From assembly GCA_003342815.1 (NCBI GenBank), contig PTEX01000165.1:1565122-1629121 (forward strand): a stretch of 64,000 nt of DNA. Reading direction: 5' to 3'. The notes under the pieces are model-generated. The model ran no database searches. It was not told the DNA's origin and saw nothing but the letters and a program-made list of their open reading frames with translations. Positions within the stretch are counted from its first letter, which is position 1. Each line of letters starts with the position of its first letter. Below, piece after piece: positions 60,701 to 64,000 of this stretch. The stretch is from Eudromia elegans. Taxonomy: Eukaryota > Chordata > Aves > Tinamiformes > Tinamidae. The position numbers were made by a program, and so were the translations under genes.

Positions 60701-63700
60701 AAGTTGTTTTTTTTTCTTTTTTTCCCCTGTGTAACTTAACATGTTGAGTTGGGACTGCTCACATGATGTAGTTTTTTGTGGCAACGAGCTTTTATTTTTG
60801 AAATCTAGAACACAATTCACTGGCAGTTTGTTATTCTGTAATAGGCACTGCTAAGGTCTTGGGGTTAGATGAAGGAGTTCTATTTTTAAGTGATTTTGTG
60901 AGGCTCTAAATCAGTCTGATGTGTTTTTGCATCTTGTTATTTGCATACATGATTGGCATTTATTAGGCAAGTGATATGCTTTTCTTCTGTGCATTAAGGG
61001 GGTTTACTACGCCAGGGCTGCTCCACTGCCCTGGAACTTAATTAACTCCTCTTTGAGCAACTGCTTGAGAGTAACATGTAGGGTAGCATTCAATGAAAAC
61101 AGAAAGCTCTCACTTCCTTTCAAAAATTTCCCAGCCTCTGCTAGGATGGAGCATTTATGTTGTTTATTTGAAGAACTGGACTGTTTACTATGGACTATTA
61201 TAGTCTGTCATGACTGATCACTTTCTTTTCTATCCAAGTTTATTTTTTCTTTTTCTTTTGGTTAGCTCCTGTGCTGTGGTGCTTGTTACCTCTCTCTCTG
61301 ACTCCGACCCTGCTATTCGCTGTGGAGTGGCAGAGACCTCCAGGATTCTTTTAGTATTTGTGATTGGTTGTACCAGGGTGAAGCTGAGTGCTTGGGCAGT
61401 AGGCACAGACTAGCACTCGTTACTGTTGAAGCAGCTCAGAAACTCTCTGAATCTTGATGTGAGTGTCTTGATTTGTTGTCTAATGGCTTGTTGTGCGTGT
61501 TTGGCTTAGGAAGAAGAGACTTTGGGTTTGGGTCTGGAGGTCAGGTACTCCTGGTCATAATTTTTTCCTCTCCTTGTGGTGTCCTTTTATGCAGGCACAT
61601 GATGTCAGAGGACAGAAAACAATCACTAGGTATCAAGACTTCTCTTAATTTCCTGGCTTCTAGCCCGGCTGTTTGTCTCGTTCTGTATTCATCAAGCTGT
61701 GTTGCTTAATGAAATCTGTTTTCAAAATAGATACAGACTTAACATCTTGGTTTTCTGAAGACTTGTAACTTGCAATCTTGCAAAAGATTTCTTTTTTTGA
61801 AATGTTCTTGGTTGAGGTCCAAAACTCAATTATTTTTTTTTCTCTTCTAACCAATTGTTAAGAGTTACTTAATTAAAAAAAAATATTTTTTTCTTTACAG
61901 TTAAATTGTAATTGGAAGAGCAGCATTTCATAAAATTTCCAAATAAGCTAAAGGAATGTAAAGTCGTTCTTCCCAGTGTATTAAGAGTCATATTTCCTAT
62001 CTGTTAGTGTGTGTTACAGCATAGTGAGCATTAATATGGGAAGGTACACTCTCTTATAAGAGATGTTAATTAGCCTGGAAATAAAGTGAGGCAGATTCTC
62101 CATATAAAATGAAGATGAATCCTGGAACAGGCTGCACAGAGAGGTTGTGGAGTCTCCTTCTCCGGACATCTTCCAAACCTGCCTGGATGCCACCCTGTGC
62201 CATGTGCTGTAGGGGATCCTCGCTGGAGCAGGGGTTTGGACTAGATGATATATAGAGGTCCCTTCCAACCTCAGCCATTCTGGGATTCTGGGAAGGTGCT
62301 GAAATCTTTGTAAGGTGCTGCTGATTTATGAGCATTATTCAGACGAATTGAAGTATTAGACTTACAGGGTGTCAGACTTCAATTCTGTGTAATCAAATAT
62401 AATATACAATTATTATGTAAGAGACTGGTAAGTTCATTTTGTATATTTCATTATTTTATTGTCATTTATAACAAGAAAGAAAGATAATTTGTGCAAATGA
62501 GTAGGAAAACATTGTGGGGAAAAATACAACAATATGCTCTGGGGTATAGAAAAGGGTGTTGTGAAGTGCTCAGAGCCAAGTAATTTTATCACCAAAATTA
62601 CTGAAAGGAAAGTTAGCCAAGTCTTAATGCTCTTTCAAAGCTGATTAAGGCCTAAAAATGCCTCCCATTATATGTGTTTCCTGGAGGTTTTGCCCTTGCA
62701 CATTGGATGGCCTGTGCTCCTCAAATGGGAGGATGGGTGGGGCATCCACATCCTCTTCCCTACATCCTCCCCTTAGAGATTACTCACTGTTCACTCTGTT
62801 TTGTTGCAGATGCCTTCTTTAATAAACTGAAACTGTTGTATATTAATTCTAAAATCAATAGTGAATCCTGTTACAGAGATAAGGAATGTTTTATGTATTA
62901 AGTTGGTGTGTACGATAACCATTAAAAGGTGGGGGATCTGGTTTATCCTCAATAATTTAGACAGTATATGCATTAGCAGAGGTAGTAATCTTAACTAAAA
63001 AATGCTATGTCAAAACTATATTCTATAATTATGCTGAAACTATACTTCAGTTACATAAAAGAAGCATTCAAGATAGGCCTATTAATCAACACTAAGAATC
63101 TAAAAAAGCAATTAAATGCTACAATTTCTGTTTACTTAAAATAGTGTGAAATCCTTTTTTCAGGAATCAAACGCGCAAACTGTCCTTTAATGAAAGTGTT
63201 GCTAATCTCTTAAACTGCAAAATATCTTAACATTGGATTCAAATCGCAGTGGAAAGATGTTTGTTGGTGTGTTTGGCAAGTTTTCCCGGCTGCTGCTGTT
63301 CCAGAGGTGTTGCTGTGGTGCAGAAGCAGCTTCGCACTGGAAAGCTGCTTCTTCATGGTGCTAAATTACAGCTTCCTTCTGCACCACCCTGTTGCTGCTT
63401 ATAGGGACTCTGCAGCTCAGGCTGAGCGTAAAGGAGCGTGCGTGTGTCCAAGGATGTGGAGGAGAGGGTGATCTGTGGACATGTCGCAGCAGCACTCTGT
63501 GTACTTGCATTCTCGGCCTTTCACAGTGCTAAGGCAGCCCGAGGTCATTTTTATCCTTTTTATCTGAGCACCGCTGTGACCGAAGCCTGTGTTACGGTTG
63601 CCTGAGCCCATGGAGTGTGCGCAGCCAGGACTTGCACTGGCCTTGCCAGTGCTGTTGCTGTGCAGGGGCATTGATGGCACTGCAGTGCCCCTGAGTAGAT

Positions 63701-64000
63701 GCACGGGGCCAAAGGGCCCTGGTCGCTGTGCTCTGTCTCGTGCTTTGACTGCAGTGCCTGTGCAGGACCCGGCTGCAGTAAAGCTCACGTATGCAGCACT
63801 GTTCAGGTGCACAGAGCTGAGACATCAGGACAGTCTCTATGTGCAGCTGGCTTGCACTTCTGTGGCTTATGAGATCTTGCCCCTCATGGGTGCAGCAGAA
63901 GCAATAGTTTCTTCACTCGAGTATGTATAGAGAGCACCTCAGCTGCCCTCCCTGAGCTAATAACATCAGTGGCTCCATGTAACGCCACTTCTGGCATCTC
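57723..64000 (+). other. DOCK7: DOCK7 intron 2 (runs off the window)
   Basis: Beyond the CR1 fragment at 62.1-62.3 kb I recognise no exon or RNA gene. I looked for the next DOCK7 exon (expected to begin near V-P-L-T-E) and for ANGPTL3 and found neither. GC-richer sequence at 63250-63900 yields frames on both strands with no known domain. Confidence 0.65.
62105..62296 (+). mobile_element. CR1 LINE fragment, 5'-truncated, 3' end intact
   Basis: The piece starts near CTGGAACAGGCTGCACAGAG, continues through GGTTGTGGAGTCTCCTTCTC, GTTTGGACTAGATGAT and GGTCCCTTCCAACC, and ends with CCATTCTGGGATTCTGGGA. This is the characteristic 3' tail of the chicken repeat 1 family, including its terminal 8-bp tandem repeats. 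Only about 190 bp are left and no reverse transcriptase coding sequence remains. It lies in sense within DOCK7 intron 2. Confidence 0.93.

Noticed and set aside
1..64000. CRISPR arrays, operons, prophage or other prokaryotic systems
   Set aside because: There are no regularly spaced direct repeats and no operon-like gene packing. Introns, CpG islands and CR1 show the sequence is vertebrate.
57723..64000. ANGPTL3 nested in a DOCK7 intron
   Set aside because: ANGPTL3 lies within DOCK7 in mammals, but I found no fibrinogen-like or coiled-coil exon here on either strand. It is probably further right.

Overview
The window is vertebrate nuclear DNA, most likely from a bird. It holds intron-split genes with GT-AG splice sites, two CpG-island promoters and AT-rich introns. 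It also holds a 5'-truncated CR1 retroposon near 62.1-62.3 kb, whose conserved 3' tail and short terminal tandem repeat are typical of bird CR1 (CR1 also occurs in other sauropsids). Isolated single N calls point to a draft assembly. The species cannot be told from sequence alone. Nearly all long open frames are chance or overlap real exons in the wrong frame.

Region by region. 1 to about 18.1 kb is gene-free. It has AT-rich blocks rich in homeodomain, PBX/HOX-like and forkhead-like motifs that look like conserved enhancers, one microsatellite, and an unusual cluster of three related hairpins (9.58-9.87 kb). 18.1-41.7 kb is the complete ATG4C gene on the minus strand. Ten coding exons join into one 459-residue frame, with every junction in phase and with the catalytic Cys111, Asp345 and His347 present. 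Its first exon is noncoding and lies in a CpG island at about 41.2-41.8 kb. About 41.8-48.9 kb is a gene-free stretch between two promoters. 48.9-64.0 kb is the 5' end of DOCK7 on the plus strand: a CpG island, coding exon 1 (49281-49318), an 8.3 kb intron, coding exon 2 (57617-57722), and 6.3 kb of the next intron running off the window.

The two genes stand head to head (ATG4C leftward, DOCK7 rightward), as I recall for the mammalian ATG4C-DOCK7 locus, but with fewer than 8 kb between their first exons. They do not share a known pathway. ATG4C processes ATG8-family proteins in autophagy, and DOCK7 is a Rac/Cdc42 exchange factor. The link is synteny, not function.

I found no clearly novel system. 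The points most worth checking are: a miRNA-like hairpin in DOCK7 intron 1 (55273-55352), the three-hairpin MITE-like cluster, loss of the DEVD caspase-type motif in ATG4C (DEVE here), an inverted pair of ZNF143-type sites in the ATG4C promoter, and three CTCF-like sites.
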